Source of the DNA: an uncultured Propionivibrio sp.
GTDB taxonomy: Bacteria > Pseudomonadota > Gammaproteobacteria > Burkholderiales > Rhodocyclaceae
DNA: 64,000 bases
Assembly (NCBI GenBank): GCA_938040985.1
Contig: CALHZD010000095.1
Location: forward strand, 1 to 64,000
Direction of reading: 5' to 3'
Shown here: positions 24,617-33,080 of the stretch, piece by piece
Layout: each line of letters begins with the position of its first letter
Numbering within the stretch: position 1 is the first letter of the stretch
Translations under genes and position numbers: made by a program
Notes under the pieces: generated by a model
Told to the model about the DNA's origin: nothing
Databases searched by the model: none
The model's input: the letters and a program-made list of their open reading frames with translations, nothing else

Positions 24617-25560
24617 GCCCTCAGCAGCAGGTGAACAAGCATGGCCAGCACGGCCAGCATGAAGGCGGCGCCGAGAAATTCCGGCGTGCGGAAAACGCGC
24701 ATTTTGGCCGAAAGCGTTTCGATCAGCGCCAGGCAGAAGCCGCTGACGGCCAGCTTGGCGACCAGGATCAGCGCGGCGCGGCCTAGTGACAGCGGATCGG
24801 AGGCGTCAGGAATGCCAAAGGGAAAGAACAGCGCGATACCGATGCACGAGTAGGCGAAAAGTTTGAGGCTGGACGCCCATTCGATCAGCGCCAGATGGCG
24901 GCCGGAATATTCGAGAATCATCGCTTCGTGAATCATCGTCAGTTCTAAGTGCGTCGTCGGGTTATCCACCGGCACGCGCGCATTTTCGGCCAGTGAGACC
25001 ATGACGAAGGCGACGCCCGCAAAAGCCAGGCTTGGGTAGATGGCGACTTCGCGGTTGCCCAGGCTATCGACGATCGTTGACAGCGAGGTCGATTGCGAAA
25101 TCAGTGAGGCGGTAAAAAACCCCATCAGCAGCCCCGGTTCGGCGAGGAAGCCGATCAGCATTTCACGGCGCGCGCCGAGCGAGCCGAACGCCGTGCCGAC
25201 ATCCATGCCCGCCAGCGCGATAAACACGCGCGCCAGTGCAAACAGGCCGACCAGGGCGATGGCATCGGCGGCCGGCGACAGAATCAGATCGGTAGATAGG
25301 GTGGGGACGATGGCCGAAGCTAAGGCCATGCAGGCAAAAATCACATAGGGGGCGGTGCGGAACAGGGGCGAAGCGTTGTCGGCCAGCACCACTTCCTTGC
25401 GGAAAAGTTTGTGCAGCGTGTAATACGGTTGCAGCAAAGAGGGCGCCGAACGGTTCTGCAACCAAGCGCGGCACTGGTTGACCCAGCCGACGAGCATGGG
25501 CGCCAGGATAATGGCCGCGGTCAATGCGAGCATCTGGGCGAAAAATGGGTAAAACCTCAT
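24613..25560 (-). CDS. hyfC: HyfC-like membrane subunit (NuoH-type)
   Basis: 315 residues with eight hydrophobic helices. It contains the NuoH-family loop residues LLQPYYTLHKLFRKEVV and LAENARVPVDNPTTHLELTM followed by HEAMILEYSGRHLALIEWAS. This subunit anchors the peripheral redox module and forms the quinone/proton-channel interface in complex I relatives. Five nt separate it from the HyfB-like gene upstream and it overlaps the HyfE-like gene downstream. Confidence 0.93.
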   Translation of the reverse strand: MRFYPFFAQMLALTAAIILAPMLVGWVNQCRAWLQNRSAPSLLQPYYTLHKLFRKEVVLADNASPLFRTAPYVIFACMALASAIVPTLSTDLILSPAADAIALVGLFALARVFIALAGMDVGTAFGSLGARREMLIGFLAEPGLLMGFFTASLISQSTSLSTIVDSLGNREVAIYPSLAFAGVAFVMVSLAENARVPVDNPTTHLELTMIHEAMILEYSGRHLALIEWASSLKLFAYSCIGIALFFPFGIPDASDPLSLGRAALILVAKLAVSGFCLALIETLSAKMRVFRTPEFLGAAFMLAVLAMLVHLLLRA

Positions 25561-25564
25561 CGCC

Positions 25565-27592
25565 TCATCCCCGCGTCAGCACCAGCAACGCGATCAGCGT
25601 CACAAAACTGTAAAGCAGATAAATGGCGATCCGCCCCTGCTGAAGCAGCGCCGCCAGGCGCGTGCCGTATTCGACGAAGCGAGCGATCGGCAGATACAGC
25701 CAGTACCAGGTCGGATCTTCGACAACACTGCGGTAGACCGGCGCTTTGTCGAAAGGCGAAGGGTGCTTGCGCGTGCGGCGCAGAAAGACATCGAAAATGC
25801 GCCGCACAGGCTGACCGAAGCCCTCGGCCGTATCCTGCATACGCGGCGTTTGCAGCGGAAAGCCGCAATCCCAGGCCGGCGCGCGCCGGTGCCCGGGCAT
25901 TCCCTGTTGGCGGCGCTGAAAACGGCGCACGGCGAAATAGACGATCGGCGTCAATAGCGCCAGACTGACGAAAAAGGCCAGCGCGCTGTAACTGGCGCGA
26001 TCGGCATTGATCGGCGTGAGCAGCCACCAACTGTTGCTGGCCGCATCGCGCAGGCTGACGCCGACCAGCAGGCGCGTGACCGGGTCGAGCAAGGCGACGA
26101 CCGCATTCGGCAGCAGGCCGAGCAGAACGCAGCCGAGCGCCAGCCAGAGCAGGCCAAAGCGTTCGAGCTGACCGGCGTCGCGCGCCTCGGACAGTTTTTC
26201 TTCACGCGGCTGGCCGAGAAAAATGACGCCGAAAAACTTGACCATCGCAAAGCCGGCCAGCGCGGCCACCAGCGCCACGGCCGCTGCGACGACCGGCAAA
26301 AGCATATTCAGATAACCGTGCGGCAGGCCGGAAGTAAACAGAAAGCTTTGCAGCAACAGCCATTCCGAAACAAAGCCGTTGAGCGGCGGCAGGCCAGCGG
26401 CTGCGAGCGTGCCGATGAGCGCCAGCCAGGCCACCCAGGGCATACGGTGGATGAGGCCGCCCAGCTTGCCGAGATTGCGCTCGTGCGTAGCATGCAGCAC
26501 GGAGCCGGTCGACAGGAACAGCAGCCCCTTGAAAAAAGCGTGGTTGAGACAGTGATAAAGCGTGGCGGTCAGCGCCAGCGCCGACAGATAGGGCAGCTGG
26601 AAGGTGACGAAAATCAGTCCGAGGCCGGCGCCGACCAGGATCAGGCCGATGTTTTCGATCGAAGAATAGGCGAGCAGGCGCTTCATGTCGCTCTGGATCG
26701 CCGAATAGATGACGCCGAACAGCGCCGTCAGCAGCCCGGCGACCAGCATCAGCGCACCCCACCACCAGGTTTCCGCATCCAGCAGATCGAAGCTGACGCG
26801 CAGGATGCCGTACACAGCGGTTTTCAGCATGATGCCGCTCATCATTGCCGACACCGGCGAGGGCGCGGCCGGGTGCGCCTCCGGCAGCCAGATATGCAGG
26901 GGCAGCATGCCGGCCTTGGCGCCAAAACCGAAAAGTGCCAGCAGAAAAGCGCCTGCCGCCCAAGCGCCGCTGCGCGGAAATTCGCGCATGGCTTCGAACG
27001 TATAGTCGCCGGCGCCACCGGCCATGACGCCAAAAGACAGCAAAATGCCGATGGCGCCGATGTGGGCGATCAGCAGATAAAGATAAGCGGCGCGTCGAAT
27101 CTCGGCGTGGCGATGCTCGAACGCAACGAGAAAAAACGAGGACAGCGCCATCGATTCCCAGGCGACCATGAAGGCGTAACCATCATCTGCCAGTAAAACG
27201 CAAGCCATGCTCGCCAGAAAGACGTGATAAAGAAAACAGTAGAGGCCGGGCGGGGCGCTGTCGTCGCGGTGCATGTAGCCGGCGGCATAGAGGGAAATGC
27301 CTGCCGCCGCTGCGCCGAGCAGGAACAGAAAAAACGCCGAGAGCGCGTCCAGCCGCAGATGGAACGGCTGACCGGGAAGACCCAGCGGCAGGATGAGCGT
27401 TTGCGGTGAGGCCGCCATGGCCAGCAACGCCTGCACGGCGACCAGCGCGGCGATACCCGCACCGAGCGGGAACAGGAAACGGCTGATTAGGGTAAAGCGA
27501 CCGGGCTGCACGAGGCCGATACAACCAATCAGCAGCCAGCCGGATGCGGCCAGCAGGATACTGTCGATTCCGTTGGAAAATAGCGCGCTCAT
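25565..27592 (-). CDS. hyfB: HyfB-like antiporter-type membrane subunit
   Basis: 675 residues, about 16 transmembrane helices. The antiporter core shows MVAWESMALSSFFLVAFEHR (helix 5 Glu) and FGFGAKAGMLPLHIWLPEAH (helix 7 Lys), then AYSSIENIGLILVGAGLG. The C-terminal extension has the HyfB/HycC signature PAWDCGFPLQTPRMQDTAEG. Together with the HyfF-like subunit this gives two potential ion pumps. It overlaps the 85-residue gene by 4 nt upstream. Confidence 0.93.
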   Translation of the reverse strand: MSALFSNGIDSILLAASGWLLIGCIGLVQPGRFTLISRFLFPLGAGIAALVAVQALLAMAASPQTLILPLGLPGQPFHLRLDALSAFFLFLLGAAAAGISLYAAGYMHRDDSAPPGLYCFLYHVFLASMACVLLADDGYAFMVAWESMALSSFFLVAFEHRHAEIRRAAYLYLLIAHIGAIGILLSFGVMAGGAGDYTFEAMREFPRSGAWAAGAFLLALFGFGAKAGMLPLHIWLPEAHPAAPSPVSAMMSGIMLKTAVYGILRVSFDLLDAETWWWGALMLVAGLLTALFGVIYSAIQSDMKRLLAYSSIENIGLILVGAGLGLIFVTFQLPYLSALALTATLYHCLNHAFFKGLLFLSTGSVLHATHERNLGKLGGLIHRMPWVAWLALIGTLAAAGLPPLNGFVSEWLLLQSFLFTSGLPHGYLNMLLPVVAAAVALVAALAGFAMVKFFGVIFLGQPREEKLSEARDAGQLERFGLLWLALGCVLLGLLPNAVVALLDPVTRLLVGVSLRDAASNSWWLLTPINADRASYSALAFFVSLALLTPIVYFAVRRFQRRQQGMPGHRRAPAWDCGFPLQTPRMQDTAEGFGQPVRRIFDVFLRRTRKHPSPFDKAPVYRSVVEDPTWYWLYLPIARFVEYGTRLAALLQQGRIAIYLLYSFVTLIALLVLTRG

Positions 27593-27846
27593 TGTGGCGG
27601 CTCCGTCGGTGGCGCTGGCATTTCGAGCATTTCACGCAATAGTCTGGCAATGGCGTAGACCATCAGTACCAGGCCGCCGCCCAGGGCGATGAAAGCTTCC
27701 GCCTTCGTCACCGGAAAGTCGCGAAAGAACAGGGGCACGCCGCGTATCAGCCAGAGCGCGCCTGAAGAAAACAGCGCAATGCCCAAAACATCGCAGGCAA
27801 TATAGGCCAGCACTTTCGGTGTCAGGCGCAGCCGCATGGTTTTCAT
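27589..27846 (-). CDS. Small two-helix membrane protein leading the hydrogenase-like operon
   Basis: 85 residues. Two hydrophobic helices (VLGIALFSSGALWLIRGVPL and AEAFIALGGGLVLMVYAIA) are followed by a Pro/Glu-rich end. I do not recognise a family. Its stop overlaps the HyfB-like start (4 nt), and it begins 43 nt after the metG stop, so it is probably the first gene of the complex operon or continues the metG transcript. It may be an assembly or accessory subunit. Confidence 0.72.
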   Translation of the reverse strand: MKTMRLRLTPKVLAYIACDVLGIALFSSGALWLIRGVPLFFRDFPVTKAEAFIALGGGLVLMVYAIARLLREMLEMPAPPTEPPQ

Positions 27847-27889
27847 GCGGGTCGCCTCTGCCTCATCGCGCGCATTGCCGTCCTCCGGA

Positions 27890-30052
27890 TTACTTGACCT
27901 TCATGCCGGCCTGTGCGCCTGCATCAGGCGACAGCAGGAAGATTCCCGGCGTTTTGCCGTCCGCGTCGGAGGCAGCGAGGATCATCCCTTCGGACAAGCC
28001 AAACTTCATTTTGCGTGGCGCCAGATTGGCGACCATGACCGTATGGCGGCCGATCAGTGCGGCCGGGTCGTAAGCGGACTTGATGCCGGCGAATACCTGC
28101 CGGGGCCTGTCTTCACCAATATCGAGCAAGAGACGGAGCAGCTTTTCCGCCCCTTCGACATGGCCGGCATCGACAATACGCGCCACGCGCAGGTCAACCT
28201 TCATGAAATCGTCGATGCTGATTGTTCCCTTGCCCGCGTTGTCTGCCGGTCCGGTTTTTCGGGAAGAAGACCCCTCTGGCGCGGCGGAGGCAGGGCGTGC
28301 GGCGGACTTGCCGGAGCGCTGCCCGTCGGCGTCGTTGTGCGTTTTTGCTTTCGCTCCGGCATCTGCCGGAGCGGCGTTCAGCGAGGCCTTGTTGGCTTCG
28401 ATCAGGGCGGTAATCTGTTTCGGGTCGATGCGTGTCATCAGATGGCTGTAGGTGCCGATGACGTGACCGGCCGGCAACGGCGTCTGTGCGTCGTCCCAGG
28501 CAAGCGGGGGCACGCCGAGAAAAGCCTCGACCGCTTCGGCGACTTTGGGCAGGACGGGCTTGAGGTATACGGTCAGCAGGCGGAACGCCTCGATGGCCTG
28601 CGAACAGGCGGCATGCAAAGCTTCCTGCTGTCCTTCCTGTTTGGCGAGTTCCCAGGGTTTCCGGTCGTTGACGAAGACATTGGCGGTATCGGCCAGGGCC
28701 ATGACTTCACGCAGGGCGCGCCCGAATTCGCGCGCTTCGTAGGCGGCAGCAATGTTGCTGGCGGCATCGCGCAAAGGTTGCAGCCACGCCGCGTCGGTCG
28801 CAGCCAGACGGCCGCCGAAGCGCTTGCCGATGAAGCCGGCGCAGCGGCTGGCGATATTGACATATTTGCCGATCAGGTCGGCATTGACGCGGGCCACAAA
28901 ATCTTCGAGGTTAAGGTCGATGTCTTCCATTGTCGCGTTGAGCTTGGCGGCGTAGTAATAGCGCAGCCATTCGGGGTTCAGTCCCTGCTTCAAATAGCTT
29001 TCGGCGGTGATGAACGTGCCGCGCGACTTGCTCATCTTGGCGCCGTCGACGGTCAGAAAGCCGTGCGCGAAGACGCCGCTCGGTGTACGGAAGCCGGCGT
29101 GCGCCAGCTGGGCCGGCCAGAATAGTGCGTGGAAATAGAGGATGTCCTTGCCGATAAAGTGATACAGCTCGGTTTGCGTATCTGCTTGCCAGTAGTCGTT
29201 GAAGTCGATGCCGTTTTTTTCGCACAGGTTTTTGAACGACCCCATGTAGCCGATTGGGGCGTCGAGCCAGACATAAAAGTATTTGCCGGGCGCCTCGGGG
29301 ATTTCAAAGCCGAAGTACGGCGCATCGCGCGAAATGTCCCAGTCACTGAGCCGGTTTTCGCCTTCTGCGCCCAGCCATTCCTGCATCTTGTTGGCGGCTT
29401 CCGGTTGCAAATGGCCGCTTTCGTGCGTCCAGCGGCGCAGGAAATCCTGGCAGCGCGGGTCGGAAAGCTGGAAGAAATAATGCTCGGACTGGCGCAGCTC
29501 CGGCGTGGCGCCGGAAACAGCCGAGTAGGGGTTTTTCAGTTCATTCGGCGTGTAGGCAGCGCCGCACGACTCGCAGTTGTCGCCATATTGGTCGGGGGTG
29601 CCGCATTTCGGGCATTCGCCTTTAATGAAGCGGTCGGGCAGAAACATCTGCCGGGTCGGGTCGTAATACTGTTCAATCGTGCGCGTTGCGATCAGGCCGT
29701 TTTCCCGCAGACGGGCGTAGATCAGGTTGGCGTAGTGGCGGGTTTCCGGCGAATGCGTCGTGTAGAAATTGTCAAAACCGACGTGGAAGCCGGAAAAATC
29801 GCGGAAATGCTCATCATGCACGCGCGCGATCAGCGCCTCCGGCGTGATGCCTTCCTGCTCGGCGCGCAGCATGACCGGCGTGCCGTGCGTATCGTCGGCG
29901 CAGACGTACCAGCACGCCGCTACCCGGTCTTTCGCCTGCATTTTCTGGAAGCGCACCCAGATATCGGTCTGGATATATTCGACAAGATGGCCGAGATGGA
30001 TCGCGCCGTTGGCGTAAGGCAGGGCGGAAGTGACGAGAATTTTGCGGGACAT
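27890..30052 (-). CDS. metG: Methionyl-tRNA synthetase
   Basis: 720 residues from ATG 30052. Class I synthetase: HIGH-type motif [20 protein letters not shown] near the N-terminus, zinc knuckle [20 protein letters not shown] around residue 140-160 and the KMSKS loop [12 protein letters not shown] near 340. A linker rich in Ala/Lys/Ser leads to a C-terminal tRNA-binding (EMAP-like) dimerisation domain with [20 protein letters not shown]. Full length and normal for the long MetG form. A start at 30085 would add 11 residues without support. Confidence 0.97.
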   Translation of the reverse strand: MSRKILVTSALPYANGAIHLGHLVEYIQTDIWVRFQKMQAKDRVAACWYVCADDTHGTPVMLRAEQEGITPEALIARVHDEHFRDFSGFHVGFDNFYTTHSPETRHYANLIYARLRENGLIATRTIEQYYDPTRQMFLPDRFIKGECPKCGTPDQYGDNCESCGAAYTPNELKNPYSAVSGATPELRQSEHYFFQLSDPRCQDFLRRWTHESGHLQPEAANKMQEWLGAEGENRLSDWDISRDAPYFGFEIPEAPGKYFYVWLDAPIGYMGSFKNLCEKNGIDFNDYWQADTQTELYHFIGKDILYFHALFWPAQLAHAGFRTPSGVFAHGFLTVDGAKMSKSRGTFITAESYLKQGLNPEWLRYYYAAKLNATMEDIDLNLEDFVARVNADLIGKYVNIASRCAGFIGKRFGGRLAATDAAWLQPLRDAASNIAAAYEAREFGRALREVMALADTANVFVNDRKPWELAKQEGQQEALHAACSQAIEAFRLLTVYLKPVLPKVAEAVEAFLGVPPLAWDDAQTPLPAGHVIGTYSHLMTRIDPKQITALIEANKASLNAAPADAGAKAKTHNDADGQRSGKSAARPASAAPEGSSSRKTGPADNAGKGTISIDDFMKVDLRVARIVDAGHVEGAEKLLRLLLDIGEDRPRQVFAGIKSAYDPAALIGRHTVMVANLAPRKMKFGLSEGMILAASDADGKTPGIFLLSPDAGAQAGMKVK

Positions 30053-30150
30053 GACGGTATGCAAGGCATTCTTAGGAATTGGCAAGCCGTCATTTTATAG
30101 CGAATGGTGGCTGAAACCTACCGTTCCATGCGCCTGTGCCCGATGAAAAT

Positions 30151-30334
30151 CTTTGTAAACAAGGTGTTTCAGGGTGGGGCGCGGAGATGTTCCGGTCACG
30201 TGGGTTTCAGTGGGTCATTGGGCCATGATTTTCCATTTTATGTTTTTTGATGCCCTGAAGCCCTTTATTTACGGCGACTTCCGGGCATTTTATGTTTTCT
30301 GGCCTGCTTGCACGGGGTTCCGGCGCACTTTTTT
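30151..30334. repeat. Degenerate repeat cluster between divergent metG and apbC
   Basis: Diverged cores are seen at 30151-30164 (CTTTGTAAACAAGG) and 30261-30274 (CCCTTTATTTACGG). The latter lies in a composite unit (30237-30302) flanked by TTTATGTTTTTTGATGCC and GCATTTTATGTTTTCTGG. Similarity to 10139-10232 continues on the right side (GGCCTGCTTGCACGGGGTTC versus GGCTTGTTTGCGTAGCTTTT). The remaining gap 30053-30431 must hold both promoters; I cannot place them with confidence. Confidence 0.65.
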
Positions 30335-30431
30335 CAGCTAGACTGGTCACAGTCTCCAGGCGTCACGCGCAGCTTTGAATCCGCTTTACCTGCACAGTCA
30401 CACCGTTAGAAAATATTTCAAGGAACCCGTC

Positions 30432-31523
30432 ATGGCAGTCACTCAGGAAAACGTACTTGCAGCCTTGCAGCAATGGATTGACCCGAATACGCGGAAAGAT
30501 TATGTTTCCAATCGGTCGGTCAAAAACCTCCGGATCGACGGCGGCAGGGTCGCGTTCGACATCGCGCTCGGCTATCCGGCCGGAACGCAGATCGAAACGA
30601 TTCGTCAGGCATTGGTAGATCTCGTGCAGGCTGTCCCCGGCGTGACGGCGGTGGACGCCAATGTCGCCAGCAACATTGTTGCGCACGCCGTTCAGCGCGG
30701 CCTGAAGCCGCTGCCGGGGGTCAGGAACATCATCGCCGTGGCTTCCGGCAAAGGCGGCGTCGGCAAAAGCACGACCGCCGTTAATCTGGCGCTGGCGCTG
30801 GCGCAGGAAGGCGCATCGGTGGGGCTGCTCGATGCCGACATTTACGGGCCGTCGATTCCGCAGATGACCGGCCTCTCCGGCCGGCAGCCGGATTCGCCGG
30901 ATGGAAAAACCATGACGCCGCTTGTGGCGCACGGCATCCAGACGATGTCGATCGGCTTCATGATCGACGTCGATTCGCCGATGGTCTGGCGCGGGCCGAT
31001 GGTGACGCAGGCGCTCGAACAGTTGCTCAAGCAGACGAGCTGGCAGGATCTGGACTACCTGATCGTCGATATGCCGCCCGGCACCGGTGACACGCAACTG
31101 ACCCTGGCGCAGAAGGTGCCGGTAACGGGCGCGGTGATCGTCACGACGCCGCAGGACATTGCCCTGATTGATGCGCGCAAGGGGCTGAAAATGTTTGAAA
31201 AGGTCGGCATCCCGATTCTGGGACTGGTCGAGAACATGAGTCTGCATACCTGCTCGCAATGCGGCCATGAGGAACCGATTTTTGGTGAGGGCGGCGGCGA
31301 GCGCATGGCGCGGGATTACGGCACGGAGCTGCTCGGCGCCTTGCCGCTGGAGCTGTCCATCCGCGAGATGACCGACGCCGGTAGGCCGACCGTGGTTGGC
31401 GCGCCCGATTCGCGCGCGGCGGAAATCTATCGTGCCATTGCCCGCCGCATCGCCGTCAAGATCGCCGAGAAAGCCAAGGATATGAGCGGCAAGTTTCCGA
31501 ATATCGTCGTCCAGAATACCTGA
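30432..31523 (+). CDS. apbC: Iron-sulfur cluster carrier ATPase ApbC/Mrp
   Basis: About 363 residues from the ATG at 30432, with AAGGA upstream. The N-terminal DUF59-like domain (MAVTQENVLAALQQWIDP) is followed by a deviant Walker A IAVASGKGGVGKSTTAVNLA, DADIYGPSIPQM and the CxxC that bridges an iron-sulfur cluster in the dimer (NMSLHTCSQCGHEEPIFG). It assembles or transfers Fe-S clusters to apoproteins in the cytoplasm. Divergent from metG across a repeat cluster, and followed by unrelated sodC. Confidence 0.95.
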   Translation: MAVTQENVLAALQQWIDPNTRKDYVSNRSVKNLRIDGGRVAFDIALGYPAGTQIETIRQALVDLVQAVPGVTAVDANVASNIVAHAVQRGLKPLPGVRNIIAVASGKGGVGKSTTAVNLALALAQEGASVGLLDADIYGPSIPQMTGLSGRQPDSPDGKTMTPLVAHGIQTMSIGFMIDVDSPMVWRGPMVTQALEQLLKQTSWQDLDYLIVDMPPGTGDTQLTLAQKVPVTGAVIVTTPQDIALIDARKGLKMFEKVGIPILGLVENMSLHTCSQCGHEEPIFGEGGGERMARDYGTELLGALPLELSIREMTDAGRPTVVGAPDSRAAEIYRAIARRIAVKIAEKAKDMSGKFPNIVVQNT

Positions 31524-31686
31524 AGCGCATGCGGCTGAACCGGCGCTGTAGGCGATGCCGTGGTGCCGGTTTCCGTTTGCTTGCGGGCGGCAAAACCGCT
31601 AGTCTTGATCCCCGTGGAATTTCGGCTTGCCGCCGTGGCGGCTGGACGGCCGGGAACACGTTTTCAACGACCTCAAGGAGAACGCT

Positions 31687-32202
31687 ATGAAAAAAATGTG
31701 GCTATGTCTGCCGATCGTCGCGGCATTGAGCGCCTGCGCAGGCAGCGGTACGGGCGGCGCGAACGGAATGGCGGGCGCGGAAGCCGTCCTGAAGGCGACG
31801 CAGGGGAACAGCGTCGCCGGCAGCGTGGTTTTCCGCCAGGAAGGCAATACACTGGTCGTCATGACGCAGGCTTCGGGGCTGACGCCCGGCGCACATGGCT
31901 TCCACGTCCATGAATTCGGCGATTGCAGCGCGCCGGATGCCGCCAGCGCCGGCAATCATTTCAACCCGACGGGCAAACCGCACGGCAAGCCGGGGCAGGC
32001 CGACAGTCACGCGGGCGACATGCCCGAACTGGTTGCCGACGCGAAAGGCAATGTTCGCCAGATGGATCGCCTGGCGGGCGTTTCTGTGAACGATTTCATC
32101 GGCAAGAGCGTCATCATCCATGCTGGTCGGGATGATTACAAAACGCAGCCGACGGGTAATTCCGGCGCGCGCGTCGCCTGCGGGGTGATCGCGGCCAAGT
32201 AG
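31687..32202 (+). CDS. sodC: Cu,Zn superoxide dismutase, lipoprotein form
   Basis: 171 residues from the ATG at 31687, with AAGGAGA upstream. The signal ends in the lipobox AALSACAGSG, so it should be membrane-anchored facing the periplasm. Copper and zinc ligands are visible: GFHVHEFGDCS, GNHFNPTGKPHG, ADSHAGDMPEL and SVIIHAGRDDYKTQPTG. The disulfide cysteines (GDCS and RVACGVI) and the active-site Arg (SGARVACG) are kept. It disproportionates superoxide in the cell envelope. Confidence 0.95.
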   Translation: MKKMWLCLPIVAALSACAGSGTGGANGMAGAEAVLKATQGNSVAGSVVFRQEGNTLVVMTQASGLTPGAHGFHVHEFGDCSAPDAASAGNHFNPTGKPHGKPGQADSHAGDMPELVADAKGNVRQMDRLAGVSVNDFIGKSVIIHAGRDDYKTQPTGNSGARVACGVIAAK

Positions 32203-32413
32203 CGGTCAGCGATCTGCCGCCGGGATCGTCGGGCGGCGGCGCACGCTTGCCGCCCGATGTTCGCCGCGTCGCAGCCGCGGTCTGTTCCCCGGCTTGCTTT
32301 CCTTCTATGCGCGGTTTTATATGGAAAGCAGGTTTCATCGACTATAGAATACGCGCCTGAGCAGTTTCCGATTCATTCTTCCGCTTTATTTAGTGGGCGC
32401 AGCAAGGAAAGCG

Positions 32414-32983
32414 ATGTCCATCAAACCCGACAAATGGATCCGCCGTATGGTGGAACAGTACGGCATGATCGAGCCGTTCGAGCCGCATCTGGTGCGTGAA
32501 CTCAACGGCGACAAAATCGTCTCCTACGGAACGTCAAGCTACGGTTACGATATCCGCTGCGCCGATGAATTCCGCGTATTCACCAATATCAATTCGACGA
32601 TCGTCGATCCCAAGGCCTTCGATCCGCAGTCCTTCATTGAGGTTTCCGGCAAAGGCTATTGCGTCATTCCGCCCAATTCTTTCGCGCTGGCGCGTACGGT
32701 CGAATATTTCCGCATCCCGCGCTCGGTGCTGACGGTCTGTCTCGGTAAAAGCACGTATGCGCGCTGCGGCATCATCGTCAATGTCACGCCCTTTGAACCG
32801 GAATGGGAAGGCTTCGTGACGCTCGAATTTTCCAACACGACGCCCTTGCCGGCCAAAATCTATGCCGGCGAAGGCTGTGCGCAGGTGCTGTTCTTTGAAT
32901 CCGACGAGGAATGCGAAACTTCGTACAAGGATCGGGGCGGAAAATACCAGGGGCAGATCGGCGTCACCTTGCCGAAAATCTGA
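32414..32983 (+). CDS. dcd: dCTP deaminase
   Basis: 189 residues from ATG 32414. Converts dCTP to dUTP for thymidylate synthesis. Conserved segments: [36 protein letters not shown], the active-site helix [20 protein letters not shown] with catalytic Glu after it ([11 protein letters not shown]), and the C-terminal [20 protein letters not shown]. Length matches the E. coli enzyme. The thyA and folA genes of the same pathway lie 4-5 kb further on. Confidence 0.96.
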   Translation: MSIKPDKWIRRMVEQYGMIEPFEPHLVRELNGDKIVSYGTSSYGYDIRCADEFRVFTNINSTIVDPKAFDPQSFIEVSGKGYCVIPPNSFALARTVEYFRIPRSVLTVCLGKSTYARCGIIVNVTPFEPEWEGFVTLEFSNTTPLPAKIYAGEGCAQVLFFESDEECETSYKDRGGKYQGQIGVTLPKI

Positions 32984-33038
32984 TTCCGAGGGTTGATCGC
33001 GAGCCGCTGTCAGGCTGTTTTTGTGACTATATTTGTCA

Positions 33039-33056
33039 GACCCGCTGCGGCGGGTC
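33039..33056 (+). terminator. Hairpin between dcd and the decarboxylase gene
   Basis: GACCCGC (33039-33045) and GCGGGTC (33050-33056) form a perfect 7-bp stem with a TGCG loop. Only a weak T-rich stretch follows, so it may be an inefficient terminator for dcd or a leader hairpin for the next gene, which starts 25 nt downstream. Confidence 0.35.
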
Positions 33057-33080
33057 GTTGCTTTCCGGGAGCCAAATGCC

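Noticed and set aside
32215..32235. GC-rich inverted repeat after sodC as a terminator
   Set aside because: TGCCGCC and GGCGGCG can pair, but no T-tract follows and the region is uniformly GC-rich, so I do not call it.
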